Below are positions 40,047 to 52,995 of a stretch of DNA of 64,000 nt, piece after piece. Made by a program: the position numbers and the translations under genes. The first letter of the stretch is position 1; every line of letters starts with the position of its first letter. This stretch comes from Allacma fusca (Eukaryota; Arthropoda; Collembola; Symphypleona; Sminthuridae): assembly GCA_947179485.1 (NCBI GenBank), contig OX359248.1, positions 823,501 through 887,500 of the forward strand. The letters are read 5' to 3'. The notes under the pieces were generated by a model, which had not been told where the DNA came from, searched no databases, and worked only from the letters and a program-made list of their open reading frames with translations.

Positions 40047-43000
40047 GGGGCGGGTAGGGAGAGGGGAAGAAATTCAGTAGAACAAGACCCAAGATATAAT
40101 GATAAATTGCTTTTAATATATACCACCATGTTATTTTCCTTGTAAATTCTGGATTCCTCCCATGAAAGCCATAAGCAAAAGGGAATGGCAATTTAATTTT
40201 CGAATCACAGAACAACGGAATATTCCTGAATATGTTTATCATTCCCATCTCCTCCACTCTCTCGGAACATCAAGTAAAAGTAATGCAAAAATTTTGAGGA
40301 AGCTGAGTAAAGGGAGGACGGGACGGAAACAAAAGGAGAGGAAGTAGAGGTTTACTTTCCCTTCAAAGTGCAGACTCAAAGCCAGGGGTTAGGAGGAGTC
40401 TCAACTTTGAGAAATGTGAGAGTTTCCGCATTATTTATAAGCAAAATGTACCTGTGAACAAGATGCTCTCTTCAGTCATGAATAATTAACCAGAGGGATG
40501 AAAAATGAATTCAAATTTAAATTAATCGTCAACAGATGATTAGTCAAATGTGAATGGGACGTTGAAAAATCTCTCCTCGGCACGGCACTCACCCAACCTC
40601 ACTGTCCAACGGGCTTTTCACAAAAGGCCCCCCACTTTCAATTAGTACAATTACAATATCACCCTTTATTTTCCTCCCAGAAGCCCTCCGCTCCTTCCTC
40701 TAGCGTCAAATCCATTGCTTTCACATCCATGAGCTAGCGTTCCAAGTATGAGGAGAAAGTACCAAGCCAACAATATCCACAGCTGCTATCACTTTCTCCG
40801 CAGATCGTCACCCTCCGTAATTTCCAAGCTTACACAGTACAATTTTTAGGGGGATTTCCCATTGAAGCTGCATTTATCATAGATGAAATTTAGGACACCA
40901 GACAGTCTTCAAACTCACTCTCACGAGAATACAGACACTTACTTTCTCCCATGAAAATCCCCGTTTGTGAGGTTATTGTCACTCCTGCTAAAATTTACTT
41001 GGTTTGAATTGTATTTCAGTATTTAATTATTTTTGATAAACCTTTTGGGGAAAGTTTATTGGAAATTGGAACAGTGGAAAGGGAGATTGTTGAAAAGAAG
41101 AAATCCTAGGCTTTCACCAAAGCAATTTAAAGAAACGCATTCGGGAAATATTGAGAATTTACAGACAGATTCAAGCCAGTAGGAAATGGGAGGAAAATCG
41201 TTAGCAGAGAGAAAAGGTATTGTGCGGAAGTGAAAGCAGAGCTGAACGGTGTTATTTGAGATTGCTCCCAGACCGTAGAAATGGCATGGTTCCCCAATAA
41301 TGCTTGACTGTTACTCAGAAAGTACGGAAGCATTCACGGGAGTCAAGTCAACTTTGTTGGTTTTTTTCTGACCATAAAAGCTTCTTTGGGGAAATTCTTT
41401 CATTGAGAAGTAGGATGCATAATGCAGATACTTTAAGTAATGTTTGACAAGAGTTTGTCTCCCTTCACCCTTCACACACATTCTGTATGTACAGTTCTCG
41501 ACACAGCTTTGAATTATGTACGTACTCGGAATCTCTGTACTACTTAATATCCACAATTTTTGAATACTTGCATCTTCCCCTCCTTGCTTATGTAGCTTCT
41601 CCTTGAGCGGGTCACATTCACTCAGGAGCAAGGCATCATTTATGGACCTCCTTCATGCTCACGTTTCCTTGAAATATTCATCGGATTTTAGAGATCTAAC
41701 CTCCTCGACATTTCATTCTCTGTGATACTACTGGCCTCTATATATGGAAACAGGGATTGTCCGTAGGAAAATGCCTTGTCATTTTTCTCCTGTTACTCTA
41801 AATACAGGAGAGGAATAACTTTCTCTTTTACCTACACATTTTTGCTAAATCTTCCCATTCTTTCCTGAATTTTGGCAATTGGGAACATGAACTCAAAACA
41901 AATTTTCAGGTTGAAAATGGATTTCATGAATTTAAAAGATCAAAATTCTTATACAAAAATTAGTTTTCTTTTTAAAAAAATTGTATCAACTAATTTCAAG
42001 AAAAACTGAATATATCTGATTTGTGAAAAATCCTCTTTTGCTCAATAATATTTTTTTATTTTTTCGAATCCAAATTTTAGTTGGTACAAATGGTACTCCG
42101 TACCATCAGGAAACACTTGCAGACAATTTAAAATTGACGAGCCCTTCATAGGAACTATGGGAAGTAGGATGTACTATATGAAAGTACATGATCCAGTTTT
42201 GCTCGTCTATGTTGGTATGGGAGATGAGTGGGTGAGTAAGTACCATGGAGGAGTTGCCATGCACTTTTTGAAGGGAATTTTTCTATAGTAATGAGTTACA
42301 TGATTCGTTATGGAGAATAAAAGGGAAATGGTGCTATATTCCAGAAGCTTCAGAGTAAACTAAAGCCAGAGCTGAATAGTAAACTATTGAAAAACCTCTG
42401 CCTGAAAGATTTTAATACTTTCTCCAACTTTCTCGCTCTCACGACAGACACTCACGTAGTTCATATTTCGCATGTAATTAAATGTGTCCTCCGTCAAATT
42501 TATGTCTTTTTTCATTCATCTCAGAAATCATGTCCTCAATCCTACTTTTTGTTCCCTCTACTCACCCAATGATGAAGTTACAAAACTCTCTAAGTGCTTT
42601 CACCAAACTTCTCCTTTTAAAAGTCTTCAATAATTAAAGGGGTCCTTGTGTAAGGGATATTACATTGCACTTGCATTTTTTAACTCGCAAAAAACTCTCC
42701 CCCCTTCTCCTTCCCCCCCCCAACCCACCTCAAATCAGGAGTATCACAATTTCAATCAGGCTTTGCAAATTGAGACGGGGAGCTTATTTTCTTTTGAAGT
42801 TGAATTTAAAATTTTACAAACTCGGAGACCTCCCTTTCCTCAGGATTTTATCCCCTTTTCAAACATCCGCCTCATTCCTTTCCCTACAGACACTCTAAGT
42901 AAGTCTTAATTCCCGCTTTAAGGTTTCCAGAAAATAGAGAGAACTCCACGTATAAGATCCTAGTTCAGACCAAGCCAAGTTTTCAAAGCATTAATTGAAT

Positions 43001-46000
43001 CTTAAACCGGGACTGGGTGGCTCGAGCCAGATGCGGTTGGCAGGTCTAACTCTGCATGCAAAAGTAGCTCGGCTTGGGAGACTTGAGAGTGATCGTTTGT
43101 TTGAGCAAGTCGGAATAAATGGCTAGCCCTCCCTTCCACACTTCCTCAGTCGAAAACGTATGTACATACATGGAGTCATTAGACCTGATGCGGGTCACTT
43201 GGACTCCATATTAAATGATTTAATTAGTCTCTGACCCGATTGTAACTCCCTAATATAATTAGTTCAGCTAGTTACCCAACACTTGTCGCTCCGCACTTGA
43301 GGCATCACAGCCCACCCCTCCCACTCCAAATCCCCCGTACGTGCTCAAATCCTCGCACAACCTTCTGATTTTTGGCCACGTCTCCGTACATTTGTATGTG
43401 AGCACTGAGAGAAATGAACGAGTCGTCGGAGAAAGCAACATCTGTACTTTGATAAGATTTCTAAGTTAACAAAGGAGGGGAAAAATGTCCGTCTACACTC
43501 ATTCTGAATGCATAAACTTCCTCATAAACATTATACACATTTGCGTGGGTTCCTTCAACATTTCAGGTTGGATATGGCCAACCCAACACGTACTTTCACT
43601 AATTATAGTTATCCATATCTACTGTGAGACTACTCCCAAGCACATACCTGTGCTTGTACTCAATTATTTACCCCTCCGATATCGCCTGGAATAAATCTGG
43701 TCCTGCTTTATAAATATATCCCTTTTAAAATCCGTTCTGAGCAATCGTCCCTAAGAACAGCGTAGATGACTTAGGAAAAATATCCTTTAGTAAATAAAAG
43801 AATGAGAAAAACAAAAAAGATTAAACCAGCAAACTGGTTCAGGGAGAAATGGAGAAGGAGCTTGAAAACTGGTTCTAATAATTTGCCCTAAAAAGAAACC
43901 AGAGTTGAAATATATTTTTAGAAAGCTCAGTCGAAAATGATGTTGTAATGTAAAAAAAAATGAGGACTCACATCCTCAGGATTCGTTATACATCAATGAA
44001 AATGAATGTAAATGTCCTTGGAGTAATAACCCTGGAAGGGAGAAGCTCCGACACTCCACAATACAGACCTCGTTCCAGAAAGACAGAAACACTGTCTCTG
44101 GTCCTGGGAACCTGCCCTTACGGGAATTTTTGAAGGAACTGTCGACATCATGAAGACCCCAATACTCTCGCCAGCTCCATATATTAAGAACGAAAGGTGG
44201 GAAAATATTTGAAGAGATTCATTACGTGGCAATGGGTAGTGTCAATAGAGGAGAGTGGACATCTGGTTCTACAAAGAAAACCACAAAAATCTGTTACATT
44301 TTAGACTCTGCCGGGCAAACTCCAAAACCCATGCTATTGATGGGAAATTATCAATCTGATATCTACTGTAGACATTCAGTCCTTCCAATAAATCCCAAAT
44401 TACAAAATCTCAAGTTAATGGACTTTTTAAGGGACCAAGGGAACAATGCCTCCATTTTTGGAGATTTTTAGAATAGAACGCTTCAATCTGCACAAACAAA
44501 TCAAAGAGAATATTGTTATATCTGGTGGGATTTCTAGAAATTCATATAATTACGCAAACTATATACTGTCAATTACTAAAATCACATTAGGATTCCTCGG
44601 TGAAATTCCTATACATTTTGTACAATGTTTTACAAACCCTGTGGAATGTCTGAGAAAATACAGATATGCCCGTGTGGATCCGTACCTATAGTCACTATAG
44701 TGGTACGTACGTGGGTAATCTACCCTGAGATATGATATAAACTGGCACGGATATGTATCTACATAGAATATCATACATATAAAGATACAAGTGGATGAGT
44801 GTTGCGGAAAGAATGGGAAAATGGTGGATAATAAGGAAGGCTCTCCACTGGAGCCACAGGACTCCCCCAATACCTCCATGTCTACACTGCACATATGTTA
44901 TTCCTGGGAAGCCACAGACGCTGGCTGTGGAACGCTAGCAAGCTAAGAAATGTAGGCACTTACGTTAGTCAAGATAGAAAAATGCTGGGAGAAAGTAAGG
45001 CGAGGGAGATGGAAAGATAAAGAAAGAAAGCGGTAAGCATGAGGTTTGTGCCGAGGAGAAAAAAAGACTGGCTATATACGGCACTAGGTGAGACTACGAA
45101 AGGGTTCCGATATGTCTGTAGATATCTACTTATATGGAGGTAGAATATTTTCCAGACGTCGTCTGCATTAAAATTCACCTGGAAGGATGTGCGGAGAGAC
45201 CACGTCATTTATTCCCAACACTCGCACAAGCTACAAATAGAGTGAATGATGCCACTCACGCAGCCCCACTGTCTACACGTACTCCTCATTGTCATTCATT
45301 CCTCCGTGAATTTAATGCACTTATACAAACTGCTTTATGTATCTCCCTATCAACTTGTTACATCACAGTGTCTTATCCCCACCAAAACAAATATCCACAA
45401 ATCCTATTAGGGTCCGTTCACAAATTTATTTGCAAAAAATGTAAACAGGGTCCTTAATGTTACGAAATTAATTAAATCGTCGGAGCTGTATAATTTTTTT
45501 TAAAACCATTGTCATTCAAAGTGAACTGAATAGCATTTTAAATAAACAAACCCCTCTAAAATATCGTATGATGAAAGCTATAATTTAAAAAACAATTGAT
45601 AGAAACTCTTTGGGGAAAGTAATTGAAGCTCCAATTTTATTTATTAATGGACCATCGATCTAAATTCGTTGTTTTTCAAATATTTACGTTTAAGTTTTAA
45701 TGGGGAAGGGGGAGGGCAACCAGTAATAGCTTAAGTACTCATCCAGAAATAACATATTAGTAAAGTTTAAATTGATTGAATTGAATTACATTTCGATTTT
45801 TTCCTGTGTTCAATTCCTTCCTAATCCGCCATTGACATTTGTATTTTCGGTAAATATGTAAGTTAGTGGCGCAGGAAAAATCAAAAGTAGAAGACCTGAA
45901 AGTTTAAACCGTCAAACGGAATATCACCGGCAAATTTAAATCTAAAAGATACAACTTACTCATGGCTGTGTTAAAAATGTTTCTTAAATCAATTTTCAGT

Positions 46001-48781
46001 GAGATTTGGCTCACAACTCATTTTGTACGGGTTTGAAAATGTTTATTTTTGTATTTGAGCTGTCCCCCAGGTATCCATTTTTGGGGTTTGCAAGGCCCGG
46101 AGACGTTCACATGGACTTTGCAATTGCATGTACATATTATAAAAGAAGTACGCTTTTTTATTGGACGACATTTTAAGTTAGAATGACGAGATCAGTCGGC
46201 GTCAGCAGGCTCTGCAGGACATTTAACATTAATCCAATGCTCATAGCATTAGATTTACAAATTCTTGGGATTTCATAAAATAATAATAGTAATATTGACG
46301 ATTTTGCTCATTTCACATTTTCAATAATAATAATTTTGGTAAACAATCTTTATCAAGAGGGGAAGGCCCTCAGCCGAAAAAGCCAAGGCATCAAGCCGTC
46401 TTCACTTCGTGAGGACGCGTGGGAAATGAGAAGGCATGACTGGATGATTACAATTTGTAGGTGGTTGTGGTGTCTGGGAGGATAAAAGGGTATTTTTTGA
46501 GCCTCTCCAGGAGAATTCTATAATGTAAGTTATGAACGATCCCTTACCATGCAAAGAGAGACCCAGGTAGGACTGCCTCTATACATACGTATAAATTATA
46601 CGCACACCTTTTCCAAAAGCCTTTTCCCCCAAGGATCTGAAAGCCCAAAAACGCCCTTGAGTTGCATGGGACTTTTTTCCCCACTCTCACTGTCTTTGCT
46701 AGCATATGTACACCTGAGTGATTTGAACACCTTTTCACATGATTTGCATTCATGCCAAATTGCCATTTCCAGAGAAAAAAAAATTATTCAACTTAACATT
46801 TCTATGAAAATAGTTTTCCGCCTTTCGAGGAGCGTATGTTGGGGAACAAAACGACTTCATTAAAAAGTACACTGTTTTCAACTTTTGACAAAAAAAAACA
46901 TCCTCTCGTCCTACTTGTACTCGGAGTCATTTCATGGAGGATAAAGTTTTGTAAAAATTGACTCTCGCATCAAATTCCTTACCTCTCATCATCATCTTTT
47001 CCAATCCCATGGTACACCAAGTGCTATTATGGAGTTTGTCTTTTTCCCCTACCAGGAAAGTAGTTAGAGTTGCGGGATAGTAGGAGGGAGAAACAGTGTT
47101 TCACGACTTTCTCTCCCACTCCTCTCTTCATCCAAACTTATTACATTCTGGGCTTGTACTTTCTCTCACAATATAATCTGCTGTCCTCGTAAAGTTGCTT
47201 TTAAACTTTTTACGAGCCCATTATAGTGTATTATTTCTACAATGGACTTAATAAATTCTTTACAATAAGTGATCGTTATCTCCCGCATCAAAATATTTAC
47301 TCGCACAAATAATTACAGAATCTCTTCCTCACTCCCTGTAGTGCTACTTCTCTCGTCTCCTAATTCTCACTCCTCAGCCCTTCTCTCTGTTTCTAGTACT
47401 TTCAGCTCCTAGCCTCTCGTCCTTTGTTCATCTAACTCTACGTAGTCTATAGGTAGATATATGTGGAAGGTGTATATAGTGTGTCTCTCCAATACTTCTT
47501 TTCTCAGGTCGTTCGAGTTTTTACGTTTCCAAAGAATAGGCCGCAGTTTTTTATTTCCAGGCCTAGGGTCGGTGTCGATGGTCCCATGATTATCTCTTAC
47601 ATCGATCCTTTTAGTAACGCTGGGAGATGTCCGTATTTATTTTAACTTATTTCAAAATTCATGTTTATAATTTAATTCTGTCGAAAATAATTATTATAGT
47701 AACTTTGATTCTGGGTTGGGAATTATTTTCGTATTTTTTCCTTAGTCAACGGACTAGTAATTTATAGAATCCAATGGAGACGGTTAATTACTAATTTGGT
47801 TACCTATAATAAAATTATATTTGAGCACCGTGCAAACCAAGCAGGGTAGGAAAAATAACTGGGGTTTTTCCTGTATTTTCCCAAATATATGTGTCCCTGT
47901 GGCGACAATGTTCTTGTGTAGTAGGGAAAGCACACTGTAGAATATTATTGATGAATTATTCACACATTGACAGTCATATGCACTGGGGCTTCTTTAAAAA
48001 TTGGGAGATATGCAAGGTCGCTGGCTAAAGTTTGCTTTTTTCGTAGTCTGTAGTAATTTTGGATGAGCGGGTGTCAAGTATATGCAAATCCATTGTAGCT
48101 CCAGAGAGCTATAGAGCTTTCTAAAATGTCAATAATTAAATGCCATGAAACCCCGCTTCTTTACACTTACTGTGAGAATTGAAGAGAATTCGACGTGGGG
48201 GAAGATCTTTTAAAGGGTTCTTATCCCCTTATTCAAATCTGGTTCAATCAGCTTCGAGTGGGATTTCAGGATGGAGGACTAAGATTCCTTTTAATAGGCA
48301 ATGGAGGAGTAAGAAGGAGGAGAATTTTTTAGAAAATTAAGTATCTACATGCGAGTCAAATGCAGTGTAATACGTTAGTCAGACCGACAGAAATTAATAG
48401 CCATAGAAAGTAATTTGGAAATGAGAAATTGTATGCCAGTAATATTCCAGCTGAGTGAAGACACGGGATTTTCAAGGTAATTCTCAGAGAAACGTCAGAC
48501 AAGAGCTTCTGTTCCTTCCTGACATGAAAAGGGATTAGACAAGGGGAGAGATACGTAGAGACCGTGAAGAAACGCTCTTCTTCCCATATATAAGAAACAA
48601 CCTGGAAGGATATCCTCATTCATTTCATCATAAATAATGTACAGATTATGAGCATATACCTACAGACACGTGCATACTTGTGAGGAGGACTCCAATGTCA
48701 TTCAGTTACCTTGTGGTTCAACTTATGGACAGGTCTATGATTAATTCTACTGTCAAAAATTATTTTCCTACTGGTTCCAGG

Positions 48782-49190
48782 CGGGGGTGGGAAAAGTTCG
48801 CGAACCCGCGATCCTGGTTCATGCCCAAAATGATCAGGAAATTATGCCCTATTTTGGAAATTGTTTTACTAAATTTGGACACAGGTCTCTGCTCATATAC
48901 ATGCCCAATTTTGGAAAAAAATTCCTACCCATAATAATTATACATGCCCAATCTCGGAGTACATGCCCACTTTCGGAAAAAATTGCCTACCCATATACAT
49001 GCCCAATCTCGGAGTACATGTCCGATTTCGGGAAAATTTGACTACCCATATATATACGTTCCAAGCATCTCTGAGTACATGCCCAATCTCGGGGAACATG
49101 CCCACTTTCGGAAACAAATGCCTACCCATATACGTGCCCACTTTCCGAAATATTTTGTTCATGCCCACTTTGGAACTTTTTCCACCCCCG
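48782..49190. mobile_element. Short inverted-repeat element with internal minisatellite, hAT-like
   Basis: The 409-bp segment starts CGGGGGTGGGAAAAGTTC and ends GAACTTTTTCCACCCCCG, an inverted repeat with one mismatch over 18 bp. It is flanked by GTTCCAGG (48,774-48,781) and ATTCCAGG (49,191-49,198), seven of eight positions identical, consistent with an 8-bp hAT duplication. The interior (about 48,820-49,170) is an array of diverged units built from ATGCCCA, (A/C)TTTCGGAAA and CTACCCATATAC. Overlapping open frames on both strands follow from the repeat periodicity and are not genes. Confidence 0.8.
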
Positions 49191-50700
49191 ATTCCAGGAG
49201 CACGCCATATTAGAATTTCCGAGTAACATTTTAAAATGCTCCTATTATCCAGAATTTGATACACTCCCTCAACTTCCCCTTCCTGCTTTTTAAACGTAGA
49301 TGCACATTCTCGGAATTCTCTAACTTTCTCAAATTTTAGGGCTAAATTTACAAAATCTTGGTCGCTAATTATTCGAATTATTAATTCTTACCAATAATAC
49401 TTCGATTCCATTTTTTTCTTTAAATTTAAAATATTAAAAATTTGCTGGAAAGGAACTATTTCCCCGAGATTAGATATTTTCCAAAAAAAATTTCCCTCTA
49501 TTTTTTTGTTTCAAAAATCATTATTTCTGGACAGGAATCAATTTCTTGGGTAATATCTCTCCAGGAATCAAAATTCTAGCCGTTCTAGAGCAATTGTTTT
49601 TTTTAGATAGGCACTTATGTACATGATTACCAGACAATTTCTCATAATTTAAAATATTCCGACATTTTAGAAATGGGCTTAAGATGAGTAACTATTTTTA
49701 GAGATGCTACCCTTCCTGTGTGGACTTGGTTCTCAAAGGAGGAGATGTGGAAAGATATGAGATGAGAGTGAAATATGCGGGGAAGGTATGAAGAGTGTGA
49801 GTGTATGGTAATAGGGATTGGGATGCTCCATGATTCGAGTGGAGTGTTATAATAGTGCAGGAGGAAGCCATGAAGTAAAGCATGGCAAGTGGTAATGGAT
49901 TAGAGGTTTAGATTTGCGGGGTTTTGATAAGAAATGTAAGCTTTAGTATGGGGATGTGTTGCTTATTGACGAGCTGGAAAATAAAAGAGGGACTAGGCAT
50001 GAATGTGGGTGATGGTGCGGAAGTACTACGTATAGAGATAACTACTGGAAGAGATTCTCAAGACATATGTAGTATTTATTGGCCTGTCAATACTTTTGAC
50101 ACTGATGCACCGGCTACCCTTTTTCTTGCCTCACTGCTTATGTGAGTCAATGGAGAAGTCTATGGGCTGACTTTATTTATTCCTGACACGAGAACATGGT
50201 TCTTCATGCGGTGGAAATGGCGAGAAGCCTCCTCATGTCTCCCATCTGTATATACACACAAACAGCATAACACTAGATACCTCTAATTGTTAGACATAAG
50301 CCGGGCTCCCCTATCTCCCGACAACTTCCATATGAGCATATGGATCTCTACTAATGGGGAAGCACACAACAAAACCCTGGATATGACCAGCCCAGCCAGT
50401 CTGCTGTACGTATAAATTGTACAACCTTCGCGCTAAAATGCTGACAATGCCCCGCTTTGAGTACTTTGAAAAATTCATGTTAATAATACCTTTTGAAATC
50501 TACTTTCCACACTATGGCATCCCCTCCATATACATACCTATGTGCATTAATATATTAACGAGAGCATATACGGGGGGCTCCATGATCTATTTACGGTGTG
50601 TGCCATATGCAGGAGCTCAGGAGCTGGGCTTCCTCCTGCCTTGTCAAGACCTAATGTTTTTATTTTCTTTTTTTTTCTCCCCTTCTCTGCATATTTCCAG

Positions 50701-50963
50701 ACGTTTTGCGTCATCGCAAAGAAGTACGGGAAACACTACATCTACAGGTTCTCCGCCACCAAATCTCTCTTCATCTTTGGTCCATTGAATCCCATCCGAA
50801 AAATTGCCTGCAGAATAATTTCCAACCAACTCTTTGATTTATTCATCATCTTTGTTATCATCGTCAACTGCATCACGCTCGCTATGATCACTAACTTTGA
50901 GCTGGGAGTCACCGGAGTCATGTACGTGGATGATGCCCAGAACTACGTTATTGAATTGATGGA
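50701..50963 (+). CDS. NaCP60E: Nav2-type channel, exon 2: pre-S1 segment, IS1 and S1-S2 loop
   Basis: Acceptor is a strong T/C tract ending TTTCCAG. The exon opens in phase 0 with TFCVIAKKYGKHYIYRFSAT, closely resembling the DSC1 segment before IS1 (the YIYRF(S/T)ATKSLF motif). A conserved NPIRK-type stretch follows, then the hydrophobic IS1 helix LFDLFIIFVIIVNCITLAM. The acidic S1-S2 loop ends the exon at GA|GTAAGT, leaving two bases of a Glu codon (phase 2). It covers about residues 101-187 of the spliced protein. The YRFSATKS region separates this family from Nav1 (para), which has a shorter equivalent. Confidence 0.9.
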
Positions 50964-51810
50964 GTAAGTTTTTGTCATATTATCTCTCCCCTTCGTCATT
51001 TAATCCTAAGCCATGCATTCCCTCCCTGTTCCGAAGTAAGGACAGAGATGGGAATTATTTTTTTAATTACTTTTGTATCCCTATGATGAATTCCTATATG
51101 ATAAAAACAATTTTATTTCAAATATTCAAAGCTTCCAGTAATACGTGACCACTTTTAATGGTAGGCGTACATATTACTAGTACGTATGAAAACAATGCCC
51201 CTTTATTGAAATGTAGTGGACTCAGGAAACAATTTATGCCAAATTTTATGACCCCCCCCCTCACAAAGCTGATCTTTAAAGATTGGCATCCCATGTACTG
51301 AGTTTGTTTGGAACAATTTTGAAGAAACTCAATTGAGTAGTAATCCCCTCAGCGTAGAATGGAAGTTACTGTGTCAACATAGAAATTGAAACAAATGGAA
51401 ATAATGAAGTCACTTCCCTTCAACCCGACTCTGAATTAAAACATATTGAGTCCTGATGGAATTAACTTTCCCTTCAACGGACTCACAAGGAAGTCAGTCG
51501 GAGTTTCAATGATTCTAACATGAGGACTGATTTAAAATCTAACTAGACTTGACTAACTTGTCAACTCAGAAGGAAGATCGAAAGTAATTAATTAGTTCTG
51601 CAAACAGTTCCCCTATTTTGGGAGGAGGATGATGTGAGGGGAGGAGTAGGGGAAGGGAGAAGATTTTAGTAAAATTATCTTTATTTTGAGGAAAATTCCC
51701 GAGCAGAGGGTTTAATTGTATTAGATACTAATTTCCTAATTAAGAGTCATGATCATACGAGACCACTCAAGTATTCCTATAGTACAGGGGTAGGTGAAAG
51801 TGGGGGGGGG

Positions 51811-51830
51811 AGAGAGAGAGAGAGAGAGAG
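51811..51830. repeat. (AG)10 microsatellite
   Basis: Perfect AG run preceded by a run of nine G residues. It is complementary to the CT run about 145 nt downstream in the same intron. Confidence 0.95.
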
Positions 51831-51970
51831 AAAGGAGAGGCTTAGGGAGTCCATTATTTCAGTGAGAATTAGCTTTTAACCACAAACTGTTACTCGGGAT
51901 TTTGTGCTGAATGCCAATTTTGAGAGAGAGTTTTGTAAACAAGTCACGTGGATTAATTTGATGATATAGT

Positions 51971-51974
<4 letters not shown>

Positions 51975-52028
<54 letters not shown>
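51975..52028. repeat. (CT)27 microsatellite
   Basis: Uninterrupted run of 27 CT units, the longest simple repeat noticed in the window, ending 166 nt before exon 3. Confidence 0.97.
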
Positions 52029-52031
<3 letters not shown>

Positions 52032-52194
52032 CTCCCATTTATCATGTGTTCCGTTATGAGTTATTAAACAGGTGGGTTGCTGATTTCATAATGTGCTACG
52101 ATTATGTTGACGAGTGGTGTGGATGTTGACTGTCTATTACAGGGGTGATGATGAGGGGAGACTTTGTTCATGGGGAGTGTTGAATTAATTTCAG

Positions 52195-52439
52195 ATACGT
52201 CTACTTGGGGATATACTCAGCGGAAATGGTTCTCAAAGTAACTGCCAAAGGTTTTATTATCAACAAATTTTCATATTTGAGGAACTTATGGAATATTTTG
52301 GACTTTGTCGTCGTTTCTTCCGGATACATCACCATTGTTATCAGCAAGGTCAATGGCCAAGAGGTCCATGACTACGACTTTGAATTCCTTCGCACACTAC
52401 GTGTTCTCCGTGCCATTAAAACTATTTCCATTTTACCGG
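52195..52439 (+). CDS. NaCP60E: Nav2-type channel, exon 3: IS2-IS4 voltage sensor
   Basis: The first base completes the Glu codon left by exon 2. IS2 contains YLGIYSAEMVLKVTAKGF, matching the YTAEMVVKIIAKGF block of DSC1. IS3 contains NLWNILDFVVVSSGYITIVI, including the conserved W-N-x-x-D-F core. A hydrophilic S3-S4 loop with several acidic residues precedes IS4, FLRTLRVLRAIKTISILPG, where Arg, Arg, Arg and Lys recur at every third position as gating charges. The exon ends CCG G|GTAAAC (phase 1), leaving one base of the Gly that ends S4. Repeat I sensors in this superfamily usually carry four to five charges, so this is ordinary. Confidence 0.92.
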
Positions 52440-52739
52440 GTAAACACCTCTCAGCTTTTTTTAAAATATCAATTTAAAAATAAAATAATATCAATCTTAT
52501 TTTTTAAATCCTCAGTCGCATCTCCGTCACTCGAATTTATAGATACCTATAACGTTTTTTTATTTCATTTTGTCGGGATTCAGTACAGGACTTAACAATT
52601 GGAATTAATTGGATGTTGTTGCTCGTCTTGTTTTGTGCTTGAAATAAATTAGCTCTGATTTATTGGCTCTTGAAATAAACCTGGAAATAAAATGATAGGA
52701 GAAAATAAAACTTAAAAATGTGATGAATCAACATTTCAG

Positions 52740-52995
52740 GTTTGAGAATGATGATCAACGCTTTGCTCAGTTCTGTCATCCAGCTGCTGGAGGTGATGGC
52801 ACTGACCCTCTTCTGTCTCATGATATTTGCTCTGCTGGCGCTCGAGCTGTACATGGGCAAACTGCTCCAAAAGTGTGTTCTGGTGAAGAACGGGAGTGCT
52901 CATCTGGACATGATCCTGGAGGAAGGCACCAGGGATCAGAGTGAGATGGGTGCGATTGACCCTCTCGACCCAGATGCTCATCGACTTTGGTATCA
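52740..52995 (+). CDS. NaCP60E: Nav2-type channel, exon 4: IS4-S5 linker, IS5 and extracellular turret
   Basis: The acceptor AACATTTCAG is followed by GT, which completes the Gly codon begun in exon 3. The reading starts GLRMMINALLSSVIQLLEVM, the S4-S5 linker and start of S5. IS5 continues ALTLFCLMIFALLALELYMG, nearest to the DSC1 segment TIFCLMVFALFALQVYMG and distinct from the Nav1 form. The turret has a Cys shortly after S5 (LLQKCV), one N-glycosylation sequon (NGS) and an acidic stretch. It ends with RLWY and CA|GTAAGT (phase 2). Intron 3 before it is 300 nt. Confidence 0.92.

Larger units (their letters stand above)
20410..50700 (+). other. Intron 1, about 30.3 kb
   Basis: Bounded by the GTAAGT donor at 20,410 and the pyrimidine-rich acceptor ending ATATTTCCAG at 50,700. 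Open frames inside it are short, in both strands and without recognisable similarity; the longest (about 124-137 codons) look like chance. It contains GT runs at 24,244-24,270 and 27,260-27,293, GA-rich runs at 29,913-29,957 and 40,017-40,046, and an inverted-repeat element at 48,782-49,190. Many copies of GAGAAAGT/ACTTTCTC are scattered through it. A nested gene, enhancer or non-coding RNA is possible but nothing visible supports one. Confidence 0.7.
50964..52194 (+). other. Intron 2 with opposed (AG)n and (CT)n tracts
   Basis: The 1,231-nt intron has a GTAAGT donor and an acceptor ending TAATTTCAG. It carries (AG)10 at 51,811-51,830 and 27 CT units at 51,975-52,028, which are complementary within one transcript. 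No extra exon was recognised. Confidence 0.85.

Noticed and set aside
48787..49264. Several overlapping open frames on both strands with repeated peptides
   Set aside because: They are translations of the minisatellite inside the inverted-repeat element; the periodicity keeps all frames open.
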